Positions 35,895 through 44,349 of a DNA stretch of 45,721 nt are shown piece by piece (position 1 is the first letter of the stretch; each line of letters begins with the position of its first letter). The stretch lies in assembly GCA_944320985.1 (NCBI GenBank), contig CALUJN010000009.1, positions 1-45,721 of the forward strand. The letters are read 5' to 3'. Made by a program: the position numbers and the translations under genes. The notes beneath the pieces were generated by a model. The model made no database searches and was not told the origin of the DNA. It saw only the letters and a program-made list of their open reading frames with translations. Source of the DNA: an uncultured Alistipes sp. (lineage in GTDB: Bacteria; Bacteroidota; Bacteroidia; Bacteroidales; Rikenellaceae).

Positions 35895-37474
35895 AAATCA
35901 CGCGAAAACCCAAAATGCTCATCGCCGGCGGTCTGCTGGCGGTCGGATGCAGTGACCCCGCCGCGGAATTGGCCGGTACGCGCCCCAACATCCTCATAGC
36001 CATCGCCGACGACCAGTCCTACCCCTTCGCCGGGGCTTACGGCTGCAACTGGATTCACACCCCCGCCTTCGACCGCGTGGCCGCCGAGGGCATTCTCTTC
36101 ACCAACTGCTACACGCCCAACGCCAAGTCGGCCCCTTCGCGTGCGTGCCTGCTCACGGGCCGCTATTCGTGGCAACTGGAGGAGGCCGGAAACCACATCG
36201 GCTACTGGCCCGAGAACAGCTATCCGACCTTCTGCGAAACCCTGTCGCAGAACGGCTATTACACTGCTTTTACCGGAAAAGGCTGGGCGCCCGGAAATCC
36301 TCGCACTATCCATGGTAAACCGCGCCGTTTGACGGGAATCCCCTATCAGCAACAGCGGCTCGTTCCGCCGACTTCCTCAATCAGCAAAATCGATTACGCC
36401 GCCAATTTCGAGCAATTTCTGCGACAAAAGCCCGAAGGTTCTCCCTGGGTCTTTTGGTTTGGCTGTCACGAACCCCACCGGGCCTATGAATATCAATCCG
36501 GCGTAAATAAAGGCGGGAAATCGCTTGCGGATATCGACCGCATACCGCCTTTCTGGCCCGACAACGATACCGTACGCCACGATCTGTTGGACCACGCCTA
36601 TGAAATCGAATATTTCGACTCCCACCTGGGACGCATTCTCGACATGCTCGAAGCGAGCGGCGAACTGGACAATACGATCGTTGTGGTAACGGCCGACAAC
36701 GGAATGCCGTTCCCGCGTTGCAAAGGACTGGAATACGAATATTCGAACCACCTGCCGCTGGCCGTCATGTGGCCCGCGGGTATCCGTCATGCCGGGCGTG
36801 AGGAGTCTGCCTATGTCAGCCTGATAGACTGGGCCCCGACCTTCCTGCGTCTGGCGGGTGTCGATGCTGTAGCCAACGGCATGGACCCCGCAGGGTGTGA
36901 GCTCACCGACCTGCTGGCCGACGCCCCGTGTCACGACCGCAGCAGCATCCTCCTGGGGCAGGAGCGCCACGACTACGGGCGGCCACGCAACCAGGGCTAT
37001 CCGATTCGCTCGATTATCGAGGAGGGATACCTCTACATCCACAATTTCAAGCCCGAGTTGTGGCCCGCAGGCAACCCCGAGACGGGCTACCTCAACACCG
37101 ACGGCTCGCCGACCAAGACGACCATCCTGGAGGGCCGACGCCGTGGCGAGGAGAGCCCCTGGTGGCAGCTCTCCTTCGGGAAACACCCCGCCGAGGAGCT
37201 CTATTGCCTGACGACCGACCGTGCATGCATGCACAATCTCGCGGGTGAGGCAGCCCATGCCGAGCGCATGGCGCGGATGCGCGAAAAACTTTTCGCGCAA
37301 CTGCGCGCAACGGGCGACCCGCGTGTGTGCGGCGATGGCGACATCTTCGACACCTATCCTTTCTTCCAGCCGACGAGTCTCGACTTCTACGAGCGTTACA
37401 TGCGTGGCGAGGCAACCTCCGAACAGACCGACTGGGTCAATCCCTCCGACTACGAATCCGCACCGCTGGACTAA
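35891..37474 (+). CDS. S1-family sulfatase lipoprotein (serine type), mosaic composition
   Basis: A 527-residue sulfatase with lipobox AVGC (Cys20). Formylglycine site Ser80 in SAPSR; metal and active-site motifs IAIADDQSYPF (about 36-46), TGKGWAPGN and VVTADNGMPFPRCKG resemble sulfamidase-type (N- or O-sulfo) enzymes. The start codon overlaps the stop of the previous gene by four bases. Base composition and codon choice change inside the gene: from about 36260 to 36760 Glu is almost always GAA and Lys AAA, while on both sides GAG and AAG prevail. Protein and reading frame are unbroken. 13 bases before the next gene. Confidence 0.93.
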   Translation: MKITRKPKMLIAGGLLAVGCSDPAAELAGTRPNILIAIADDQSYPFAGAYGCNWIHTPAFDRVAAEGILFTNCYTPNAKSAPSRACLLTGRYSWQLEEAGNHIGYWPENSYPTFCETLSQNGYYTAFTGKGWAPGNPRTIHGKPRRLTGIPYQQQRLVPPTSSISKIDYAANFEQFLRQKPEGSPWVFWFGCHEPHRAYEYQSGVNKGGKSLADIDRIPPFWPDNDTVRHDLLDHAYEIEYFDSHLGRILDMLEASGELDNTIVVVTADNGMPFPRCKGLEYEYSNHLPLAVMWPAGIRHAGREESAYVSLIDWAPTFLRLAGVDAVANGMDPAGCELTDLLADAPCHDRSSILLGQERHDYGRPRNQGYPIRSIIEEGYLYIHNFKPELWPAGNPETGYLNTDGSPTKTTILEGRRRGEESPWWQLSFGKHPAEELYCLTTDRACMHNLAGEAAHAERMARMREKLFAQLRATGDPRVCGDGDIFDTYPFFQPTSLDFYERYMRGEATSEQTDWVNPSDYESAPLD

Positions 37475-37487
37475 ACATATACCGCCA

Positions 37488-39116
37488 ATGAAAACACTGC
37501 TTTATGTTTGGATATGCCTGGCCCTGGCCGGATGCGGCACACGGAGGGGCGAGGTGCGTGAACTTGAGACCCCGCGGCTGGGCTCCTGGGGCGACCAGGG
37601 CGACGGCTCCTATCGCAACCCGGTGCTGAACAGCAACTTCCCCGACAGCGATGTCGAAGCCTTCGACGGCAAATGGTACATGATCTCCTCGGGCGGTACC
37701 CTGACACCGGGGATGACCATCCTCGAATCGGAGGATTTGGTCAACTGGGAGATTACGGGCGGCCTCGTCGACTCCATCGGCTGGAAGACCCGCACCGGAG
37801 TGTGGGCCGGCGACTTCGTGCGCCGTGACGACCATTGGCTCTGCTACTTCATCGACTTCGAGACGGGGCTCTTCGTCTGCAGGGCCGACGACATCCACGG
37901 GCCGTGGAGTGCGCCGCAGCTGATGCTCGCCCGCAAGGGAATGACCGACCCTGCCGTCTTCTGGGACGAGGAGGAGCGGCAGGCCTACCTGATATGCAAC
38001 TACCAGATTGACGAGCTGGAGAAGGAGCGGGTCTACCACCAGCGCCTTTTCCGCTTGAGCTGGGACGGCAGCCGCCTGCTCGACGAGGGGCAAGATGTCT
38101 ATGTGGGTGTCGGGGCCGAGGCGGCCAAGATTTACAAGATTGATGGCCTCTTCTACCTCTTCATCTCCGAGTGGACGATGGACGGACGCGGCAACAAGGT
38201 CGACCGCAGGCAAATAGTCCTGCGCAGCCCCTCCATCAGCGGCCCGTATGAGAAACGGGTGCTGCTCGAAAAGGACGCCGTGACGCAGCGCAGTTGCAGC
38301 CAGGGGGCCCTGGTGCAGGTGCCCGACGGCTCGTGGTGGTATCTCCACCAGCTGGTACAGTCGAAAGACTCCTATGAGGGGCGTCCGCAGTTCCTGATTC
38401 CCGTGCGCTGGGAGGAGGGCTGGCCCCTGCTGGGTGAGGATGCCGACGGCAACGGCATCGGCAATACGGTCTGGCAGGCGCGCAAACCCGTGCAGGGCAA
38501 GCCCGTGCGCGGCGTGCAGACCGACGACGACTTCAACCTGCCGCAGATGCGTCCCCAGTGGCGGTGGAGCGGCAACCCGATGCCGGACAAATGGTCGCTC
38601 ACCGAGCGTCCGGGCTGCCTGCGGCTTCGTGCCACAGCCCCGCTGCAGCCGAAGCGCCCCTACCACACGCTCCCCAACAGGCTTATGTTGCGGAAGATGG
38701 GCCGCGGTGCCGATACCGTGACCGTCAAGCTCGCTGTCGGGGGGTTGGCCGAGGGCCAGCAGGCCGGGGTGGCGCTGACGGGCCTGAACCATGCCGCCCT
38801 CGGCGTGGAGTGCCGCGGGGGCGCGCACCATGTCGTCTGCACCACCAGTCGGGATACGACACTTTTGCCGGCCGTCGACGGGCCGTGGGTATGGTTGAGA
38901 CTCTGTCTGAAGCAACGCACCGCGACCGCCTCGTACAGTCCCGACGGGCGGACGTTCCATGCCGCGGGCGGGCCTTTCACGCTGACAACGGCGGGTTTCA
39001 ACGGCATCTTCATCTCGCTCTTCAGCATGCATCCCGAGGGACTCGGATATGCCGATTTCGACTACTTCACCTACGACTACGACGGCCCGAAACACCAGGC
39101 CCTCGTGGTCGAATAA
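37488..39116 (+). CDS. GH43-type glycosidase with C-terminal lectin-like domain, lipoprotein
   Basis: A 542-residue lipoprotein (lipobox LAGC, Cys16). The N-terminal ~300 residues form a canonical GH43 propeller: base Asp53 in FPDSDV, the MTDPAVFW Asp, and a Glu in VGVGAEAAKIYK as general acid. This differs from the small GH43 genes elsewhere in the window, which lack that Glu. The C-terminal ~200 residues (from about 330) resemble the concanavalin-like C2 domain of two-domain GH43 enzymes (xylosidase/arabinofuranosidase type), ending GYADFDYFTYDYD. ATG at 37488 begins the signal; longer frames upstream overlap the sulfatase. Releases xylose or arabinofuranose-type residues by family; substrate here unknown. 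Confidence 0.88.
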   Translation: MKTLLYVWICLALAGCGTRRGEVRELETPRLGSWGDQGDGSYRNPVLNSNFPDSDVEAFDGKWYMISSGGTLTPGMTILESEDLVNWEITGGLVDSIGWKTRTGVWAGDFVRRDDHWLCYFIDFETGLFVCRADDIHGPWSAPQLMLARKGMTDPAVFWDEEERQAYLICNYQIDELEKERVYHQRLFRLSWDGSRLLDEGQDVYVGVGAEAAKIYKIDGLFYLFISEWTMDGRGNKVDRRQIVLRSPSISGPYEKRVLLEKDAVTQRSCSQGALVQVPDGSWWYLHQLVQSKDSYEGRPQFLIPVRWEEGWPLLGEDADGNGIGNTVWQARKPVQGKPVRGVQTDDDFNLPQMRPQWRWSGNPMPDKWSLTERPGCLRLRATAPLQPKRPYHTLPNRLMLRKMGRGADTVTVKLAVGGLAEGQQAGVALTGLNHAALGVECRGGAHHVVCTTSRDTTLLPAVDGPWVWLRLCLKQRTATASYSPDGRTFHAAGGPFTLTTAGFNGIFISLFSMHPEGLGYADFDYFTYDYDGPKHQALVVE

Positions 39117-39128
39117 AAAGATGAGAGC

Positions 39129-41099
39129 ATGAAAAAACTACTGATATTGTGCGCATTGATTGCCGTCGGGCGGGCTTCGGCACAGCTGCTGGTCGAGACC
39201 GAGGCTTTTACCGACAAGGGCGGCTGGGTCGCCGACCACCAGGCTTTCGAGCAGATACGCTCGGCCTACCTGATGGCCCACGGCCTGGGGCGTCCCGTCG
39301 CGGATGCCGAGACCGTGGTGCAGGTGCCCGAGGCGGGTGACTACCATCTCTACGTGAGCACCTACAACTGGACCTCGCCCTGGTATGAGGGCAAGGGCCC
39401 GGGGGCTTTCCAGGTGGTGGTCGACGGCACGCCCCTCCCGGCAGAACTGGGCACTACGGGCAGCGGCTGGGAGTGGCAGTATGCCGGGGCGGTGCGCCTG
39501 GCCAAGGGCGATGTGCGCCTGGCCCTGCACGACCTTACGGGTTTCAACGGCCGTTGCGACGCTCTCTATCTCTCGCGGGAGCAGACACCCCCGCCCGCCG
39601 ACTATACCGCCTTTGCCGCCGAGCGACTGCGACTGCTGGGCCACGAAGCCCCGCAGCGTGTCGCCGGGGCTGACTTGGTGGTCGTGGGCGGTGGCATCGC
39701 AGGTTGTGCTACAGCCTTGACCGCGGCCCGCTACGGCCTGAAGGTCGTTCTGGTCGACAATCTCCCGTGGCTGGGCGGCAACCATGCGCTGGGTGTGCGT
39801 GCCAACGGCCTAATGTTTGAAAACCTCTACCCCGAGCTGGGCAACATCACCTGCCAGATACTCAACGCAGACATCACCGAGAAGAACAACCCCGAGGCCT
39901 ACTTCGTCCGCGAGAACCGGACAGGCTACATCAAGCGCTACCTGCCGATACCCGCCCTACGGGACTACAAGGGCCCGCCCTCGGAGCTGATGACGCAGGC
40001 GCAGGAAAACCTTTCTGTATCAGAGCGGCAGAACATCACCAAGTCGGAGCTGAACCAAAACAACAACGAGTACCGCCGCAAGCAGCAGGCCGAGATCCGC
40101 AAATCGCTACTCGAAAAGGCGGGGGTCGCCATCTACCAGCACGTGCAGGTTTGGAAGGTCGCCATGGAGGGCGGACGCATCGTGTCGGTCGCGGGTCACC
40201 ATCTCCAGAACGGCATGGAGTACTGCTTCGAGGGGGCGATGTTTGTCGACTGCACGGGTGACGGCGTGCTCGGCTACCTGGCCGGTGCGGAGTACCATAT
40301 CGGCCGCGAAAGCAAGGCCTATGCCCAGGAGCCCTCGGCCCCGGAGGTCGCCGACCGGAAGAAGATGGGCATGAGCATGCACTGGTATGCCTATCCGCGT
40401 GAAGATTCCGGCACCTTCCCCACCGTCGCCGAACTACCGTGGGCCATGCCCTGCACAGCGGAGTCGTGCTTAAGGAGCTCGCAGTGGAGCTGGGAGTGGG
40501 AGACGGGACTGGAGATTGACAACGCCACGCAGATTGAACTGGCCCGCGACAACTATTTCCGCGCCGTCTTCGGCAACTGGGCCTACCTGAAGAACCACGA
40601 CGAAAAGTACAGCGACTACCGCCTCGACTACCTCCAGTATATCGGCATGAAGCGCGAGTCGCGGCGCATCCTGGGCGATCTGGTGCTCAACGAGAACGAC
40701 ATCGTGAACCGCGTGGCCTATCCCGACGCCAGCTTCACGACGACCTGGACCCTCGACCTCCACTACGCCACCCCCAAGCAGCGGAAGTATTTTCCCGGCT
40801 GGGAGTGGATGACCTACTGCACCAACGGTCGCGAGGTGTGGATCAAGCCCTACCACGTCCCCTACCGTTGTCTTTATGCCAAAGATGTCGAAAACCTCTT
40901 CATCGGCGGCCGCTGCATGAGCGTGACACACCAGGCTTTGGGCACGGTGCGCGTGCAGGCCACGCTGGGCATGGCGGGTGAGGTCATCGGCATGGCCGCG
41001 AGTCTCTGCAAGCAGTACAGCACCACGCCGCGCGGGATCTACCGCGACCATCTAGACGCACTGAAGAGACTGATGCGCAAGGGTGCCCCGCTACGATAA
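39129..41099 (+). CDS. Exported FAD-dependent oxidoreductase with N-terminal beta domain (paralogue 2)
   Basis: A 656-residue paralogue of the protein at 31800-33782 with the same signal, CBM-like beta domain, Rossmann motif (VVVGGGIAGCATALTAARYG, then LVDN) and C-terminal GGRCMSVTHQALGTVR motif. The first ~155 residues are almost identical between the two, down to long nucleotide runs (for example 39480-39560 against 32155-32230). By contrast residues about 247-325 (YFVRENRTGYIKRYLPIPAL onwards) share nothing obvious. That points to duplication with divergence of a substrate-contacting insert, or N-terminal gene conversion. It is placed between a GH43 and a sulfatase. Reaction unknown; export and neighbours suggest oxidation of a glycan-derived sugar. 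Confidence 0.85.
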   Translation: MKKLLILCALIAVGRASAQLLVETEAFTDKGGWVADHQAFEQIRSAYLMAHGLGRPVADAETVVQVPEAGDYHLYVSTYNWTSPWYEGKGPGAFQVVVDGTPLPAELGTTGSGWEWQYAGAVRLAKGDVRLALHDLTGFNGRCDALYLSREQTPPPADYTAFAAERLRLLGHEAPQRVAGADLVVVGGGIAGCATALTAARYGLKVVLVDNLPWLGGNHALGVRANGLMFENLYPELGNITCQILNADITEKNNPEAYFVRENRTGYIKRYLPIPALRDYKGPPSELMTQAQENLSVSERQNITKSELNQNNNEYRRKQQAEIRKSLLEKAGVAIYQHVQVWKVAMEGGRIVSVAGHHLQNGMEYCFEGAMFVDCTGDGVLGYLAGAEYHIGRESKAYAQEPSAPEVADRKKMGMSMHWYAYPREDSGTFPTVAELPWAMPCTAESCLRSSQWSWEWETGLEIDNATQIELARDNYFRAVFGNWAYLKNHDEKYSDYRLDYLQYIGMKRESRRILGDLVLNENDIVNRVAYPDASFTTTWTLDLHYATPKQRKYFPGWEWMTYCTNGREVWIKPYHVPYRCLYAKDVENLFIGGRCMSVTHQALGTVRVQATLGMAGEVIGMAASLCKQYSTTPRGIYRDHLDALKRLMRKGAPLR

Positions 41100-41127
41100 T
41101 GTCACAACTCATAACACCACCAACACA

Positions 41128-42522
41128 ATGAAACAGAACAACACAATCCTCAAGCTCTCGGCGCTCCCGGTGGCGGTGGCTCCGACAGTGACCGCAATGG
41201 CCCAGACACAAAAGGCGGCCGATGACCGCCCCAACATCGTGGTCATCGTGGCTGACGACCTCCTCACCTCGGAGTTGAGTTGCTACGGCGGTCGCAACCT
41301 CATAACCCCCAACATCGACCGCCTCGCGGCCGAAGGCGTAAAGTTCACCAACAACTACGCCTCGATGTCGATGAGCGTGCCCATCCGTGCCTCGATGTAC
41401 ACGGGACTCTACCCGATACGCCACGGTTCGTACCAGAACCACAAGCCGACCTTCGACGGCACGAAGACCGTCAACGAATACATGGCGGAGGAAGGTTACC
41501 GCGTCGGCCGAACCGGCAAGGGCCATCCGAATACCCCCTCGGTCTACAAGTTCGAGGAGATTCCCGGCTTCACGCGCAACTGTGTGGCGGCCAAAGCCCC
41601 CTACCATGTGAACGGCATCCGCGAGTTCATCAACCGCAACGACCAGCCCTTCCTGCTCTATGTGTGCAGCATCCATCCCCATGTGCCCTGGACGTGGGGC
41701 GACCCCGGGGAGTTTGACGCCAACAGCCTGATTCTGCCCGACAACTGTGTGGACAACCCCCGGACACGTGCCATATTCACCCACTACCTCGCAGAGGTGC
41801 GGGCTCTGGACAACGAGGTGGGCTCCGTCCTAGAGGTGCTCTCCGAGAGCGGCAAGCTCGACAACACCATCGTGATGTTCCTCGGCGAGCAGGGGCCGCA
41901 GATTCCGGGCGGCAAGTGGACCTGCTGGTATCCCGGGGTCCACAGCGCTCTGGTGGCCCGCTATCCTGCCAAAATCGAGGCGGGACGTATATCAAACGCC
42001 ATCGTGCAGTATGAGGATCTGCTCCCGACCTTCATCGACATCGCCGGCGGAGAAGCCCGCAAGGAGCTCGACGGCATCAGCTTCAAAGACGCGCTCTTCG
42101 GCGACGCGGAGCGTGCCCGCGACTACGCCTACGGTCTACACAACAACATCCCCGAGGGCAATCCCTATCCGATTCGCTACATCCGCGACGAGCGCTATGC
42201 GCTGATCTGGAACCTGACACCCGATGTTCCCTACCACGAGAAACACTACATGGGCAACCCTCCGGCACCCATGTGGGCTTCGTGGGAAGACAAGGCCCTG
42301 CAAGATCCCCAGGCGAAGATGCTTGTCGACCGCTTCGTTTTCCGCCCCGAGTTTGAGTTCTACGACCTACAGAAAGACCCGTGGGAGCTGCGCAACCTGG
42401 CCGGAAAGGCGAAATACAAGACGAAGATCGAGGAGATGAAACGCCATCTGGAGGCCTGGATGAAACAGCAGGGCGACAAGGGCGTTGGGGTGGATGTCCC
42501 CTTTGAGCAGACCCGCTATTGA
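41128..42522 (+). CDS. S1-family sulfatase (serine type, SVPIR motif)
   Basis: A 464-residue exported sulfatase with Ser83 in SVPIR at the formylglycine site; Ile replaces the usual Ser, Thr or Ala before the Arg. Other active-site features are present: IVADDLLTSE (about 41-50), TGKGH, SIHPHVPW (about 190) and LGEQGPQIPGGKWTCW, where GEQG takes the place of the common SDNG. The first ATG (41128) gives a signal-like segment ending AMAQ. A long frame upstream overlaps the oxidoreductase gene and is not the start. 28 bases after the previous gene. Target sulfate unknown. Confidence 0.92.
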   Translation: MKQNNTILKLSALPVAVAPTVTAMAQTQKAADDRPNIVVIVADDLLTSELSCYGGRNLITPNIDRLAAEGVKFTNNYASMSMSVPIRASMYTGLYPIRHGSYQNHKPTFDGTKTVNEYMAEEGYRVGRTGKGHPNTPSVYKFEEIPGFTRNCVAAKAPYHVNGIREFINRNDQPFLLYVCSIHPHVPWTWGDPGEFDANSLILPDNCVDNPRTRAIFTHYLAEVRALDNEVGSVLEVLSESGKLDNTIVMFLGEQGPQIPGGKWTCWYPGVHSALVARYPAKIEAGRISNAIVQYEDLLPTFIDIAGGEARKELDGISFKDALFGDAERARDYAYGLHNNIPEGNPYPIRYIRDERYALIWNLTPDVPYHEKHYMGNPPAPMWASWEDKALQDPQAKMLVDRFVFRPEFEFYDLQKDPWELRNLAGKAKYKTKIEEMKRHLEAWMKQQGDKGVGVDVPFEQTRY

Positions 42523-42555
42523 TGTTGTTACAAGTGGCTTAATTTGCAATCGATT

Positions 42556-44268
42556 ATGACAAAAAAAGTGATTCCCCTGAACCTGTTGCTACTGGGCACG
42601 ACCTCCGCCCTTGCGGCACCGGAGCGGCCAAACATCATCGTCATCCTCTCCGACGATATGGGCTATTCCGACATCGGCTGTTATGGCGGCATGATCAAGA
42701 CCCCGGTGCTGGACAGCCTGGCCGCCACGGGCTTGCAGTACATGCAATTCTATAACACAGCCCGCAGTTGTCCTTCGCGGGCGAGCCTGCTGACCGGCCT
42801 GCACCCCCACCAGACCGGCATCGGCCACATGAACTCCAATCGGGGTGCAGACGGGTACCGGGGTGGCCTGAACAACCACAACGTCACCATAGGCGAAGTT
42901 ATGCAGCAAGCCGGTTACGAGACCTACGCCGTCGGCAAGTGGCATGTTGCCCAGCAGCAAGAGGCCAACAGCCCGAAGCACAACTGGCCGCTGCAGCGGG
43001 GGTTCGACCATTATTACGGAACGATACAGGGCGGCGGCAGTTTCTACGATCCCAGTTCGCTTTGCCGCGGCAACACCTTCATCACGCCGGAGAACGACCC
43101 GGAGTACCGTCCGGAGAGTTTCTATTACACAAATGCCCTCGGCGACAATGCCTGCATGTTCCTGCAGGAGCACAAGGAGTCGCAAAACAAGAAACCCTTC
43201 TTCATGTACCTGGCCTTCACGGCCGCCCATTGGCCCATGCAAGTGCCGGAGGCCGATGTCGAGCCCTACAAGGGCATGTTCGACGAAGGTTGGGACGTCC
43301 TGCGGCTGCGGAAGTATGAGCGGATGCGCCGCGAGGGGCTGATTGACCCGGACTGGAAACTCAGTGAGGATGCCACTGTCGGGGCTTGGAAAGATGAGCC
43401 CCACAAAAAGTTCGAGACCCGCTGCATGGAGGTCTATGCCGGTATGGTCAGCAATCTGGACCGCAACATCGGCAAGGTGGTAGAGATGCTGAAAAAGACG
43501 GGGCAGTATGAGAATACGGTCATCTTCTACCTCCAGGACAATGGCGGATGCGCCGAGCTGATGGAGCGCCAGCGCCCCGCCTTCCGAGTGCAGGTTCCCC
43601 CGGGGAAAAACATGAATCCGATGGGGAAGGACGAGTTGCAGACGCAGCTGATACCCTTCAAGACCCGCGACGGCCGGCCGGTGCTGCGTGGCCGGGCGAT
43701 GCCGGGCGGCCCCGACACCTATGTGGCCTATGGCCGCGCCTGGGCATGGGTCAGCAACACCCCCTTCCGGGAGTACAAGCACTGGGTGCACGAGGGCGGC
43801 ATCTCCACGCCGCTGATTGTCCACTGGCCCGCGGGCATCGCCCCCTCGGGGGACAACAAACGCCAGACGCCGGGCCAGCTGATGGATATCATGGCGACCT
43901 GCGTCGAGCTCTCCGGCGGATACTATCCCCTGGAGTTCAAGGGCCGCACCATTTATCCCTGCGAGGGGGTAAGCCTAGTCTCCTCGTTTGCCGCCGACCC
44001 GCCGAAGAACAACCGCTGGCTCTTCTGGGAGCATGAAGGCAACCGCGCCGTGCGGAACGGGGAATGGAAGCTGGTCTACAAGGCCGGAACGGAAGTGCGC
44101 GACATCCCCAACTCCTCCTGGGAACTCTATAATATGAAGCTGGACCGCACGGAAACAAACAATGTGGCCGCAGAAAATCCCAAAATCGTCAAGCGGCTGG
44201 CCGCCAAATGGAACGAGTTTGCCGAACGGTGCCATGTGAAGCCGTGGCCCCGGCCGCTCAAGCCTTGA
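42556..44268 (+). CDS. S1-family sulfatase (serine type)
   Basis: A 570-residue exported sulfatase (signal about 1-21, ending ALAA). Formylglycine site Ser71 in SCPSR (71-75); a Cys follows at the X position, so it could be misread as a cysteine-type enzyme. Metal-site and substrate motifs: VILSDDMGYSD (about 29-39), AVGKWHVA (about 124), HWPMQVPE (about 219), YLQDNGG (about 324). Resembles large arylsulfatase-like members. Last gene of the nine-gene operon, followed by an intrinsic terminator. Confidence 0.94.
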   Translation: MTKKVIPLNLLLLGTTSALAAPERPNIIVILSDDMGYSDIGCYGGMIKTPVLDSLAATGLQYMQFYNTARSCPSRASLLTGLHPHQTGIGHMNSNRGADGYRGGLNNHNVTIGEVMQQAGYETYAVGKWHVAQQQEANSPKHNWPLQRGFDHYYGTIQGGGSFYDPSSLCRGNTFITPENDPEYRPESFYYTNALGDNACMFLQEHKESQNKKPFFMYLAFTAAHWPMQVPEADVEPYKGMFDEGWDVLRLRKYERMRREGLIDPDWKLSEDATVGAWKDEPHKKFETRCMEVYAGMVSNLDRNIGKVVEMLKKTGQYENTVIFYLQDNGGCAELMERQRPAFRVQVPPGKNMNPMGKDELQTQLIPFKTRDGRPVLRGRAMPGGPDTYVAYGRAWAWVSNTPFREYKHWVHEGGISTPLIVHWPAGIAPSGDNKRQTPGQLMDIMATCVELSGGYYPLEFKGRTIYPCEGVSLVSSFAADPPKNNRWLFWEHEGNRAVRNGEWKLVYKAGTEVRDIPNSSWELYNMKLDRTETNNVAAENPKIVKRLAAKWNEFAERCHVKPWPRPLKP

Positions 44269-44287
44269 CCCCCCCCTTGTGGGCCCA

Positions 44288-44326
44288 CCCCCGGAAGTTG
44301 TAGAAAGACTTCCGGGGGCGTTTTTT
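44288..44326 (+). terminator. Intrinsic terminator of the nine-gene operon
   Basis: An 11-base-pair stem (44288-44298 with 44308-44318), a 9-base loop, then CG and six T (44321-44326). It lies 20 bases after the last sulfatase stop and closes the operon. Beyond it the base composition drops sharply. Confidence 0.9.
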
Positions 44327-44349
44327 GTGGCGGGGCGAATACCTATTAT

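Noticed and set aside
42556-44268. Cysteine-type sulfatase (from the CPSR string)
   Set aside because: The modified residue lies two positions before the Pro, which is Ser71 in SCPSR, so it is serine type.
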